Assembly: GCA_018881555.1 (NCBI GenBank)
Contig: JACAXG010000107.1
Coordinates: 1,516,406-1,580,405 of the forward strand
Source: Amblyornis subalaris
Taxonomy: Eukaryota; Chordata; Aves; Passeriformes; Ptilonorhynchidae
Reading direction: 5' to 3'
DNA length: 64,000 nucleotides
The notes beneath the pieces were generated by a model. The model did not search any database, was not told where the DNA came from, and saw only the letters and a program-made list of their open reading frames with translations. This document shows, piece by piece, positions 25,401-37,488 of this stretch; positions within the stretch are counted from its first letter, which is position 1; each line of letters begins with the position of its first letter. A program made the translations under genes and the position numbers.

Positions 25401-26610
25401 GTCCCTAAAGTGAATCCTAAAAGTCTGTGTCATGTATAACATAATCTTACATCACTGAGCTGAAAATTGCCATTTAGAGTTTATGCTCCTGCATTTAAAT
25501 ATTACCTTCAGTATTATTGGAAAACTACCTTGGCTCTCATTATGATGGGCAAATATGAAACATGGGGCTGGACCTCGGAGTTTGCTTCGGTAGATACTGT
25601 CATAGTCTTTATTTCACAGGAGAAAAAGCAGAAATTTACAGGAGAAAATTTACAGGAACTTGAATTCTCTCTGTCTCCACGTGCATACATTATTCGAAAT
25701 TACAAAAAGCAAAACTCACTGTGAAGAAAAATATTTAAAAAAATGACAGTATGGAGTGAGTCCTTTTTATCTTAAGGAGACATAAATGGAGAATACGGAG
25801 GGGATGGAGTCAGACTTTTCGTGGATGCGCACCACAAAAATTATTAAAGGAGCCAGTTACAAGCTGTCGGAATGGGAATTCTCACTGTATAAAGGCAGAT
25901 GATTTTGCAAGGAGGGGAAGCTGGAATACAGCCCCTGAGGTGTTGTGGGATGCCTCTCTGAACAGTTTCTAAACTACAACTGGACACAAATGGGCAAGGC
26001 ACTAAGCAACCTGATTGAAGTTTGAACTTAGTTTGTGTTCTCTCCTTTTTTCTCCTTATTTATTGCAACAATTTTGCAAAATTGGTTTTCCTTGATTTTT
26101 TTAAAATTTTTGTTGCATTATTAGCCTTCAGAGGGTTTTGTTATACAAAGCCTGCNCCTCTTTAAGAAGCAAATGAGTGAAAACTGTTGTGAACATCTCC
26201 TAACAGAAACATCAAAGCATCTATTTTCACCAAATCTTAGTCTTACTCTGCTACAGTGCTCAGTCAAAAAAAAATACAGGGCTAAATGGATGGAAAACAC
26301 AGACGAAAGTTCAGTGGTCCCTGTGCAAGCCAAAGCTGAATTGCCACAAGTTGTCTTCCACTTGCCATGCTATTAATAGATTTGAAGGAATCTACTTCAC
26401 ACGGAGTGACTGAGTGCATTCTNCTCTTCCCCTGCCATGAATTATGTGAATATAATGAGAGTTTGCAGGAAAGGGACATGTTGGAGTGCTGTACAGACTC
26501 TNCCTTCTTTAGTGTGCTCAGCCTTTCATGTTCCCTTCAGGTCCTTTTTTTTTTCCCCCTTCCTTTTCTGGATGAGATGCTGAGTAATGCNGCTTTGTGT
26601 TGGAAAGGTG
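22411..26610. other. Unique AT-rich DNA, no gene recognised
   Basis: About 4.2 kb without an identified repeat or exon. The 24220-24480 part has long runs of non-repetitive AT-rich sequence with TAATTA-like cores and could be conserved noncoding DNA; this is speculative. A near-duplicate 'aatttacagga' pair occurs near 25640. The open frame at 25128 (103 codons) shows no recognisable domain. Confidence 0.5.
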
Positions 26611-26646
26611 ATATATATATATATATCTATTATATATATATGTATA
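26611..26646 (+). repeat. (AT)n microsatellite, interrupted
   Basis: Sixteen bases of alternating AT at 26611-26626, an interruption 'ctat', then about ten more bases of TA repeat, ending at 'tgtat'. It can form a cruciform and is probably length-variable between individuals. Confidence 0.92.
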
Positions 26647-27568
26647 AAATTTTCATCTTGAAGTATCTCCAGGGAACATAAGAATGCAACTCAGAATATT
26701 TGTTTTTATTTTGTAATCTCAATTTCAATAGAAACTTTTAGGGATGTTGCTGAGTCCACCTACGAATAGCAAATTTGACTCACAGTCAACTGTTCCCTTC
26801 ATCGTGTGCTTGGAGAAAAAAACTCCACAAGTACACAGATTTTTAATTTCATATATGGCAGTTTTATGACTTTGCATTTTATATGCATTCTTCTGAACAA
26901 AAGCAGAGTCAGGACTGAGTTAAATCAGTATGTATAGACATTAACATCAATAATAAAAACTTCTTTTAACAGTGATATGCAAAAAACTCCCTGTTTTTTC
27001 CCTTATATTTTCAACTAAAGATGGTGTTAATATTTTTAAAGAAGTCTTTGAAGGAACAAACTAAAATTTTTCCTCTATGAGGCAACCCTGACCCAGAAGA
27101 ACTTATTTTTTTACAACAGGTAACACAGAGAGAGATGTACTAGAGACAAAAAACTATCACTGCCAGTCAAAGTACAGATATTTTTAATGCAAGTCTCTCA
27201 CAGGAAAAGATGAAGTCAGGTTTTGTTATGCAATATCACTTACATACACTGGTACTTCAGGAAAGAGTGAAACTTTTATAGCTCCTTGACGTAATAAGAC
27301 ACTTCCATAAAGTTCAGTGGAACTCATTGATTTTACAGAGAAAATATTCCCTAAAAGCTACAAAATTCACATGTCATTTAGCTCTAGCTTTAATTAAAAA
27401 TCGACAGCCGCAAATGTAATCCTTCAGCAAAGTGAAGTACTGAAAACATATTTGTTTCTGATAGGGATAGATTTTGAAANAAATATATCCAGGATATACT
27501 AGCATTAGAGAGCTGGACTTCTTTTCGAAACTGAATCAACCACTGCTTTTGAGTGATCTGTAGATTTA
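26647..27568. other. Unique AT-rich DNA, no gene recognised
   Basis: No recognisable repeat or exon; only short open frames. Confidence 0.5.
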
Positions 27569-27624
27569 CCAAAAAAAANCCAAAAAAANCCCAAAAAAAC
27601 CCCAAACCAAACCCCAAACCAAAG
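27569..27624 (+). repeat. A/C-rich low-complexity tract
   Basis: Alternating A runs and C clusters (CCAAAAAAA, CCCAAAAAAA, CCCCAAACC units) with N at two positions, which suggests length ambiguity or allelic differences. Open frames crossing it on the minus strand are low-complexity artefacts. Confidence 0.85.
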
Positions 27625-27859
27625 AAACAGGAATAATTTTAAATAATTTCCTTTTGTTCTGAACTTTCATTTTGCATATTGAAGTTATCATTTNACCAAA
27701 ACCAGCTGAAAAAGTCAGTCCAAAACCATGTAAAACAAAATCCCAACAGATCTCTATCCAAGGCAGCACATTCCTGCAAAACATTTCACTTTCAGCAAAG
27801 GCAGTTTCTCTAGATATTTGTAAAAGGAAAATGTTTTCTTATCAGAGGAAGGCAGAGAG
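27625..27859. other. Unique spacer
   Basis: Short sequence between the A/C tract and the ancient CR1; no feature recognised. Confidence 0.4.
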
Positions 27860-28360
27860 GGGCTAGAAAACATCGCGTTCATCCAGCCATCTGCCCCTTA
27901 ATGGGATCAGCTACACTGTGTCACTTTAACTCCCTTTTTCCTCTAAGTCTTTCAGACCAGGTTAAATAATCTATTCTAGTACTTCATCAACCTGACAGGA
28001 AATNTTTCATATTGTATGAACCAGATTTTTTTTTCTCCTAGTGAAGTTTTACTTTTGTTGCACCCATCATGAACATGGAAGACTGTTGTTTTCCAATCCT
28101 CCTTGCAGAATTATTCTCCCTATAATTGAGATCAAATATCTCAATCTCTCGCCTTAGTTTGTTAAGCTTAAATAGCTACAGTTTCTTTCACTCTTTCTTC
28201 AGAGGTCATATTATCTAGATGACACAATCCTTCTTATTTGAAATGTTTACACCATTTCTATTATCATGGTATTATCATGTTTTTAATCCCTTGGGCTGTA
28301 CTTCTAAAATACAGATAGAGCTGGATCACCACCAGCTGATTTATGGGGTTCCTGATTTAC
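27860..28360 (-). mobile_element. Ancient CR1 fragment, about 500 bp
   Basis: Read forward it follows an old amniote CR1 in antisense: 'ttcatccagccatctgcccc', 'gggatcagctacactgtgtc', 'ctagtacttcatcaacctga', 'catgaacatggaagactgtt', 'cttcagaggtcatattatct' and 'agctggatcaccaccagctg'. Divergence is high with several small gaps. It is the most complete of the old CR1 pieces in the window. No reverse transcriptase coding sequence is intact. Confidence 0.6.
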
Positions 28361-28383
28361 AGGGTTTTACTGTTTTCCTGATT

Positions 28384-28424
28384 CTTTTTTTCTTTTTTTT
28401 TCTTTTTTCTATATTTTTTTTTTC
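28384..28424 (+). repeat. T-rich pyrimidine tract
   Basis: Successive T runs broken by single C or ATA. The 116-codon frame that spans it owes its phenylalanine-rich stretch to this tract and is not a gene. Confidence 0.88.
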
Positions 28425-30723
28425 TGAGCACAAACATGAAGTTTCTTCTCAGAAAAAACCGTCAAATTTTGGTTGCCTGGTATATAATTTCTGCACTGCT
28501 GTGTCCTCCAGCATGAGAATATTTATTATCATCAGAAAGCTCTTTTATGAAATATGCATTTGTATTTGAAATCAAGAATATGAATCTAAAACCAGAGCCC
28601 ACTCCTAGTCAAGTCAGTGCTAAAAGCTCTATGGGAATTCAGTAGAAGGGGAAACAAACCCTTACAGTGCAGCAGGGCTGTAATTTTGTTACCTNCAATG
28701 GGCTCCAGGTAAGATCTATAGTTAAAGAGTTAGAGAAGAGTTTTGAATAAGTTAAGACATCAGCACCAGCATAAAACATTTCATTTTAATAACTGTAATG
28801 TCAAAAAGAAAAAAAAAAAAGAAGCACAGACACTATTTCTCCATGGGAAAGCAAAAATTCCTGTGCCACAGAAGGAAAGAGTAGGAAGTTTACCTCTTCA
28901 CATATAAGTTTCACTGTATATCCNTTTTATAGAGACTCTTTAACTCCAGGTTATTCCAATTTCTCTTGGCTGAAATCCATCATTATATGTCCATCCTCTT
29001 CCTCACTCCAATCTTCACCTATCCAAGCTTGGTGAGGCTTTGTCTCATGAGTTGCAGCAAGTCTTGAAATACCTGATGTTTTACTCTCTCTGTGTGTTTT
29101 ACTCGCTCACTTGACTGCAAAACACAAGTAACATCAGTTTCCATATTCAGACATATTATGCAGGAAAACTGTTTGAAATATCTGCTTTATATGGCCTCTA
29201 AAGTCTTAAAAGTAAAGTAAAAAGAATGGCTTAGGTCATGGTTATAGAGTAACCATGCACGATGTCTGGGGGAGAGTGTGCGTACTTCTTGTTTTTAAAA
29301 TAACTTTTTTGAATTTGCAATATTGAATGATGCATAATTTGAGAAAAAGCATTGCTTATGCTTCTAGTTCCTATAAAGACCCAAATGAAGTCCTGGTCCA
29401 GTGAGGGAAATGACAACCTTGCCACTGGTTTATACAAGCCCTGNATTTCACTCTGGTGAGTGCTACTGTGCACTGTTAGTCTGAGCTATCATTACACCTG
29501 TAACCTCAATTTTTTGAATTTTCTGGGGGTTGATGGATTTATTGCAGGATACANTAGTACAGAGCAATACTCAGCAAGACGCATAGGATGAGACAATAAA
29601 GGAAAAATAAGCTTTTTCTCCTGTGCCCAAAGAACTTGTTTCTTACTTACTAGTGCATTTCTTCTAAGTGACAAACAGGAAAGACTGGCAGATTCAAATT
29701 AGAGGTTAAGCAAAGGGTGGCTGAGAAGAGCAAGAGTCAACTACCTTAGTTTAAAAATAGAAATAGAATGAAGCTAGCAACCTGAGGGAATTGACATGAA
29801 GCAGATTATGAGGAAATTGGGAAGGTTCTTTTATTACAGTTAAAACACAGAAGAAATGAAAAAAAGTGCCTGCTTTACCAGGCTCCAGTTCTGCCTTCAG
29901 CCGAGCAGAAAAGCTCATAGTACCAAACCAATTAAGATTAAAATGAAACTTGAAGGCAAACAGAGATCGTCCATTCTCTGATATCCCTCTTGGTGTGGTG
30001 CAACAGATGGGATGTATCCCTTCCCCATAAGATGGCCCATTAAAAGCTTAATGTGCATTTTTAGAATTAAAGCAAAGCTAAACAGCTTTTTCTTTCCAAT
30101 TAACTTCAAATGTTTGATTACTATTCAAATTAGACTCTCTGGTTCAACTTTTTCACTGGCAAACCAATTCTGATCAAATATTGACGTCAGAGAGCAGAAC
30201 GCATTCCAAGCAGTAGTGAGAGGGGAAAAACAGGGTGGACACTGCAATAGGGGAAATGGGAATTTCACAGAACATCACCTGCAGTTAGAAGATGCTAAGG
30301 TGTGTTGGACTTGTTCACTTTATGGCTTGCATGTACTCATCAGTTCTGCCCTTAGTAAAGACTGCTCAGATTTCACAGTGAAGAGTAGAGTTGACTGCAA
30401 ATAATCATGTTCACTGCAGTTCAGCCTAGCAAACTTTTGAAATTGGCAATTTCTAGATACAGTCAAACAACATAATTCTTTCCCGTGGAAAACTGTCTTT
30501 TTGATGAATATCCCGAAGCTTTTGTTATCTGAAAAAAATTTAAAGTTTTAGGAAAGTAGACACTGTAGGGATGTGTTTAATGACACCACAAGTTCCTGCA
30601 CAAGAAATTTCGGAAAAATACGGAAAATATTTGGCAGACCCTAATAATTTCTTTCTTGACTTATTTCCTTCCTTCTGACCCATTACTGAGAAAGATGTAA
30701 GCAGGTAGAATCTGGAGCATTCA
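28425..30723. other. Unique AT-rich DNA, no gene recognised
   Basis: About 2.3 kb with an A tract near 28806-28821. Short open frames only and no identified transposon. Confidence 0.5.
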
Positions 30724-30794
30724 AGCAGGGACAGCATTCACTAGACCAGGTTGTTCAGTGCCCCATCCAACTTGAACACTTCCAGGGATGGGGC
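30724..30794 (-). mobile_element. CR1 LINE fragment, internal part of 3' end
   Basis: The sequence 'gcagggacagcattcactag', 'accaggttgttcagtgcccc', 'atccaacttgaacacttcca' and 'gggatggggca' matches the inverted CR1 3' region. The terminal ATTCTATG repeats that should lie to the left are missing, so this copy has lost its 3' end by deletion or was interrupted. Confidence 0.85.
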
Positions 30795-32417
30795 ATGATA
30801 CATAATTATATAACAGATATCCAGAAAGGATTTTTTTCCCTGTAGATTCCTGGTGCCTTCAGAAAAAACAACTCCTTGTACTCTAAATTTAATTTAAATA
30901 TAGAGGCAACATACATCAGAGCTCCTTTCAGGAAGACCTTGACTGGAAGGACTCAGGATGCAGTTATATGTTTTATAACTTTTCTCCTAATTAAAAAAAA
31001 AAAAAAGGCAAATATCTTATCCATCAAATGAACCAAATTCCACTCTTTCAGGCTGGGACACCACTTGCAGGGATATCGAAGTGAACTACATGATCTTGTC
31101 TAACAAGCAGATAAGGAATGTTTTATCTTTGCACACAGTGGACTTGTTTTGCCAGAGGAACCAAGATAGAAGCTGAAGGCAAAGTTGAGATATGTAAAAA
31201 CCCTTCATATCCATGTTCAGTATGAAATCAGTCTATCCAAGTGATTGAGGCTGGTTTCTGACAAGGGATGCTACATCAACATCTGTTTTCCTTTTAAGAA
31301 ATGGACTCTTCCTCCATGATGATATTCATTGAAGGAAGATCATCTGAACCTTCACTGCAGTTCTTTCTTTATATGCCATTAATACAATAGAACGAGTGGC
31401 ACACCAAGAGTCACCGATGGCCCATGTACAAGAACAAAGCCTAAGTGGCAATAACACTAAACAAAAACTGAACTGTAAATCCANTAATGTGTTTAGGGGA
31501 TAATGTCCAGTGTAAGTCCCCTAGCAGTTATATTTTCCTTCACAGTGGAATCCTAAATCAGTTCCTAATGTACGAAATGCACAATCAGTTTAGTTTCCCT
31601 TAGANTTGGTTTAATTGCTGTCATTCTTGGGGGGAAAAAAAAATACCACAAAACACACAAGCAACCAAGAAANATCAGTATTAAAGGAAGAATAACAGAG
31701 TCAGAATTCCCATCTGAAACATAGATGGTGTTTAAGTCCAAAACCTGACTTGAATTTTACACCTAAAATCAAGAGCTAGCACTTTTCTGTACTCATCCTT
31801 CATGTATAGAGAGGAATGAATATAGACTAATCTAAATTGTAATTTCATAGGTTGTTTATACTGCATAAATAAGGTACAGCAGCTGTTTGAAAGGCAAATT
31901 GAACTAAAAGGTCTCTGGATTGAATCCTAAAGTATTTATATTCAGTTTTTCACATTGTGTTCTGTTTTCAGAACCATTGGTGAATTTGTTAAATCACTGG
32001 CGTGCTTGTTAAAGAGAATAATATTCCATGAATGCTGGCTACCCTTAGACTCTCTCCTTGAGTCTAAACGTTTGTAGCTAAATACAAAACCTTTGACATA
32101 GCTATCTTTACTGAACCAAAACAAACTGCAGTGAATTCTTGTTTAAACTCCATCAGCCATGATGATTATACTGTATTTGTAATGAAGCAAGGCCTCCCAA
32201 TAACACTACGAGGACACATTTCATAGTGTGTAATAGTTTTTACCGTATATATGATTTCACATGTCATTAGTCAGACTTTTCAAATGTGTTCCAAGTAGCT
32301 TATAGAAAAAACACTAACATGCTGAAACAAGACTATTAGCAAAATCAATATCACTGAACGGGCAATTTATTTCTTTTTTCTACTCTCTGTTGGTGACTAC
32401 TCTAGCAAGAGCAGAAG
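30795..32417. other. Unique AT-rich DNA, no gene recognised
   Basis: A 14-base A run lies at 30993-31006. No exon-like frame or other repeat was recognised. Confidence 0.5.
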
Positions 32418-32670
32418 ACCAGCTTTAAAAGGAAAGAGGGTAAATTTAGATTAGATATTAGGAAGAAATTCCTTCCTATGGGAGAGGTGAGGCCCTGGCA
32501 CAGATTTCCTAGAGAAGCTGTGGATGCCCAGTCCCTGAGAGTGAACAAGGCCAGGTTGGATGGGGCTCTGAACAACCTGGTCTAGTGGAAGGTGTCCCTG
32601 CCCATGGCACGGGATTGGAACAAATGAACTTTAAGGTCCCCTCCAACCCAAATCATTCTATGATTCTATG
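32418..32670 (+). mobile_element. CR1 LINE 3' end, well preserved
   Basis: Forward order is 'agattagatattaggaagaa', 'ggtgaggccctggcacagat', 'gaagctgtggatgcccagtc', 'aaggccaggttggatggggc', 'tctagtggaaggtgtccctg', 'cccatggcacgggattggaa' and the intact terminus 'cattctatgattctatg'. It is among the best-preserved copies in the window. Plus orientation, 5'-truncated. Confidence 0.95.
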
Positions 32671-35347
32671 CATATAATCTTAATATAAAATTCTGGATAT
32701 CTATAGTTCTGAACCGGAAGTCCCAGCTCTTCTCAAAAGTATTTGCTGTACTATGCTAGGGCATTACCGAAGTTTTATTCAAGTTTTTTCTCTTTCATGT
32801 AAGAACTTTCACATAAAAATTTCTTATTCTTATTTGCCTCAGGACCATAGACTTTAAGAAGGAAGATAATTAATTAAACTTGTGCCAGGTTCCTCCTATC
32901 CTACCTTCTTTCCACCCCATGACATCCCTGGCTTCACAGTGAATTCAAATAGACCAGACTTGCAGCTACTTTGTGAACTGCTAACTTTTTCTGAGCTACT
33001 TCCTTCCTGCATCCTAAATTTTGCAACCCTACTTGCTCAAGAGCATTACTTCAATCGTATATACTTTCCTCCTTCTCTAGCTCCCCAGGAAAGACCCTTG
33101 AGTGAGAATGGTCTGAGTATCCAAACTGTGAGGCTGATTTAACATATCATAAGGGTGTGAGGGTTCTATCCATCAGAGCATGAGCTAATAAGAGGATTGG
33201 GGTCCCTTGGAAAAAGGAGAGAGTGAGTGTGCTCCGGAATAAGAACATAGAGCTGTCTGGGGGGGCGATTTCTGCAACTTCTCATTCTCATGACAGAGAA
33301 AACAGAAAGAAAATCAAATCAGGTGGACTTTTGGTCAGAATTTCTTGCCCTAAGGAACCGTTTCTAGTTAGTATTTTCATCTGTCTGTCTCTGAGGAAAG
33401 CAGAACTGAATTCTCAAAGGTTGTGGTGGTGGGAATTGGGACAAGGCAGGTAAGTAACTCTTTCAGTGACAAGCAACTGGGTTAGGATGATTTGGGAGAA
33501 ATGAGACAAGGAGAGAAAGCAAATCTGTGTTTATTCCTTTTGGTAACCATCATAATAACAGCAAGACCGGTGAAAATAAGTAAGGAATTTGACTGCCAAT
33601 GCTCAGAACTCTTTATCTGATTATGTGTAATCCTTATTAGAAATGATGACTTTAGACTCCTCTGATAATCATCTTTGAGCAAGCATTCAATTTTATGATT
33701 GTACATGTGATAGGATACAGTGCTGAAGGATCTTACCCTTGGGTGACTGAAATGCTATTATTCAGTGTTTATAAACATTGACTCTTTCCAGGTGCAGATA
33801 TGTCGTTAAGTCACTTAAATAATCTAATTATTTCAGGAGATCTGGAACATAAGTGTTTTTTCCTCCCTCTCCATTTGGATTGATGTTACTAAATAACTTC
33901 AGTAGTACAGGAAGCATAATAAAAAGGAATTAGAGAAACTTCAACTGAAAGGAATGCTTGCATAGTTACACCCTAATTTTGCAAGAATTTATGTAGCTGC
34001 TGAACTTCATTCATATGTCCAATCTTATTTTTATGCTCACAGACAAGAAGTAAGATCAGGGTAATGTTTTATTATTTACAAATTAAGGATTTAGAGATTT
34101 TTAAAAAAGTTTTCTCTATAGGTGTGTGAACAGAAAAATATCTAGAAGTAAAAGATAAAAACAGAGGGAGGAGCTTTTCATCTTTTCATGCACTTNATCT
34201 AGAGTAGTTGATTCAAAAATTGGAAAGTTTAAGAAATGGGAAATAAGTTGCATTTGCAGTTTTCCACAGGAGTAATGGCATGGGCATCACTTGAGATAAA
34301 AACTCTATCTCACCAAGCAAAAGTTTGAACAATTCTGCTCCGAGATACAGTGTGAGACTTTTCTCTTTATCAGAATGATTATAAAAAGCAAGAGATATAC
34401 TGGTTTGAGTTTGAATGTTTTGTGAAAAAATAGAACCTTTATGTAGTTATATTAGATTCATTTAATTGCAGACAAGTATTACTCATTTAGACTTTGGGAT
34501 CGATATGGAAAGATGCTGCAAACTGGTTTATTTCCTCAGGAGTGGTCCATGTTGCACAGGGTAGGCACCTGCTCTGCTCTGACCCCTCTGTCCTCTATTA
34601 ACACGGAGATAAATAAAACTTAATAACACACGATTCAATTTATTGTGAAAAAATCTGGACCAGCTGTGGTGAATTGCTCTCTGAGCTTTTCTATCTCTTT
34701 CCAATGCCTACAGAGGAAGTCCAGCAATGAACTGTGAACAGACTGTACATGTGGCAACTGACTCTTTGGATCTTGAGTGGTCAGATATTAATCAGAGTTC
34801 ACACTTCTGTATTTGGCAGGACATGGTTCTTTTACAGGGCCTGTCCATGAGCTTGACACTTATAACACCTGGGCATTTGACTTGACCCTCCTAAAAATGT
34901 TCGATTTCTCTTGCCAGCACTAGAAATATGTTGAGCTGTGTGATACTTGCTAAGAGTTTTACTCTGCTTTTTAAGCTGTAGTATTAGCGGTAGGCATTTT
35001 TTCTCAGATTCTATCCTTTTGCATGCTATCTGCATCTCCTTGACAGGATTAAAAGAATGAGTAAAATCTGTCTGGCTTGTAGCTGTACACACAAATGGTC
35101 ACTGCTTGACTCAATTTCCAAATTGTTTATGGCATTTGAAATGTCTGAGGTTATTGTACTTTTCCTTCAGCTCTTCATTATCTTTTTTTATTTGTCACCT
35201 CTGTGTCAACATATCAATATCCTAAGATACCTCAGGTAGTTTTAGTTTTCAGTTCTATACACTGAAANCAGTCAGTTTGAGAGTCATAGACTTATATACG
35301 TGTGCCTAGATGTTGGTTCCTGGATGTTTTGNTTTGGTCTTCATTAT
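32671..35347. other. Unique DNA, no gene recognised
   Basis: About 2.7 kb. Open frames of 60-86 codons on both strands without recognisable domains; no repeats identified. Confidence 0.5.
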
Positions 35348-35412
35348 CATAGAGTCACAGAATCATAGAATATCCTCAGCTGGAAGGGACCCACAAGGTC
35401 CAACACATGACA
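35348..35412 (-). mobile_element. CR1 LINE 3' terminus, short
   Basis: The inverted terminus 'catagagtcacagaatcata' is followed by 'gaatatcctcagctggaagg' and 'gacccacaaggtccaacaca'. The 'atatcct.agctggaagggacccacaagg' wording marks a different subfamily from the 'tggtttgggttggaagggacc' type. Only the last 65 bases or so are recognisable. Confidence 0.85.
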
Positions 35413-37413
35413 GCTGATTTATCCCTTCACAACTGCATGTTGCTCTATGCTGTTTGTGACATCCTTATGGGATCAGCAAATAGACCAGAAGACCTATAGG
35501 AAACCTGCATTGCTCCAGCTTGGGAAATATATAAAAAAAGGATTCTTAAACTGCATAAGAAACCTCTGTACAGANAGCTGAGTTAAACCTCTACCTGCAG
35601 ACAAATCCCTAAATTCCAATTCAGTTTTTTTTGGGTCATAATGTTTCAAGAAGACTCCAAGAGAAGAGAGTTTGGTGGGAAAAGCAATCCGTTGGATTTT
35701 ATGNGACCTAGTATAGTCCAGTCCAGCATCTTCCAAGAGGTTGTAGCTTCCCATTACCTGGCTGTTTAACATTTAGGAAATACCCAGCCATCTTGGCGGC
35801 AGGAATCAAGGATGTTTTCACAAATATAAGGCCAATCTTTAGTGCAGTTCAGTTACTTGAACTCAGGTGTCTATTTCCACCTAAGCCAACCACAAGCTCC
35901 CAAATATCCACCCTTGTGCTGTGGCAGCTGGATACCAGGTGGGACCCCACAGGGCTTCTCCAATGGAATGATGTGCCTACACTAAGGAAAATGGATCACC
36001 CCCTCTAAGTCTTCAGGTAAATAAAATTAGCAGTAACAGAACTTAGAGGCAGAAGAATTTTTAATTCATTCTGTTTATCACTTGTAATTTAAATATAGCT
36101 TAACAAGGCAAACAAAGCAGAGTGCCTCTCTCCCATTATCTTTTTATATTCTGGAAAAAATAGACAATGCACAAAAAGCGTCTAAAATTGAGCAGCTTAT
36201 GGTTATGTTGCTATAGTTACAGGATGATCAGAGGCTTTGCTAAGCCAGAAAAAGAAATGAGCAGTTTCAAATAGTTTTGCACCTAGTCCCTGCAGATAGT
36301 GCTACATTTCCAAGTACACAGTTTTGATCTGCTTCGCNTTGGTGAAATGCAAAGAAGCCATTTGTCTCCTGAAATTTCTTATGAATAAAAAANACCCCTT
36401 AGCATTTTGCATCTGAGAATTTCCATGTATATTTCAAATAAGAAAAACAGTTTCTATTAATAGACATGGTCAGAAAATGTGTTCGTTTTTCCTCAGAATA
36501 ATTTCTTTTATACTTTTTTTTTTTTAAAAATGCAGCACTTTTTGGTGCTGAAAATCAAAAACTTCTACTTTTGAGCCAAAATCTGTCATCTATATATANA
36601 CCTATAATATCTTTCAATTAAATACTTATGTTTCAGAAGAATAAAAACAGCCATGTGAAATGATCAGTTAAAAAAATAAAAGCACCACCATATTTGTCAC
36701 TAGAAACAATTTTCATAAAAATGTCAGCATTCTCCCTTTGAAAAAATAATTGCAGTATAGGTTGCAGGTAAAAATGCTCACTCAGAGATGTCATTGCTGG
36801 ATATTACAACACAGCTTGGCTAGTTCTGCTGGGAATCTGCACGTAAAAAGAGAAGGAGCTGCATTTGCACCAGTCTGTGCNTAAAATTTTATCCTCTTGT
36901 TTATAAAAATTCTAAAGTTTGCTTTTGCATTATGTTTTGCTGAATGAATGGAAAGCTTTTGTACCTGAATGTGATGACTAAAGAAGACTAAACATTAGCA
37001 ANGTATTTTCCCTATTCTCCCAGCCCCTCTTCAGTGCATTTTCACTCAGGCAATGAAGCGCCTGTTGCTCCTAAANTCGTCCATCTTTCTCTGTATATTG
37101 AAGGGTTGGTGTAAATCTTTTATTACTTCCCTTTATTTTATTCTGTTTTAAATGCATCCTACCACCACCTAAAAAGACTCCACTGTAAATTAAAATTTGT
37201 GCTCTTTTGTAGAAATGGCTGTTTCGCATTGAAATCAGTAAGGTGGCAAAGGGCTTTGAAGAGCTTTGCTTTAAAGTGAAGAAAGGACTTGAGTTTAAAG
37301 AAATTAAGGAGCTACAGCTTTTCTATCAGGACCTGTCCATTTAAAGCACCCCAAAAAGGGTGTCAANGATTATTTTGGTGAAGTTCACTACCCCTTTCCA
37401 CATATCTCTTCTG
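35413..37413. other. Unique DNA, no gene recognised
   Basis: About 2 kb. A T run followed by A bases lies near 36508-36528. Short open frames only. Confidence 0.5.
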
Positions 37414-37488
37414 CAGGCTGTTGTTTCNAGCAGAGGGCTGGACCAAATGGTCTCTAGAGATCTCTTCTAACCAAATTATTCTGNGATG
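37414..37488 (+). mobile_element. CR1 LINE 3' terminus fragment
   Basis: The sequence 'gagggctggaccaaatggtc', 'tctagagatctcttctaacc' and 'aaattattctgngatg' matches the 'ggactagatgacctccagaggtccctt...attctgtgat' type of CR1 3' end, diverged and short. Confidence 0.68.

Noticed and set aside
28219..28569. 116-codon plus-strand frame rich in phenylalanine
   Set aside because: Its middle is a T-rich tract and its start lies within an ancient CR1; low-complexity artefact.
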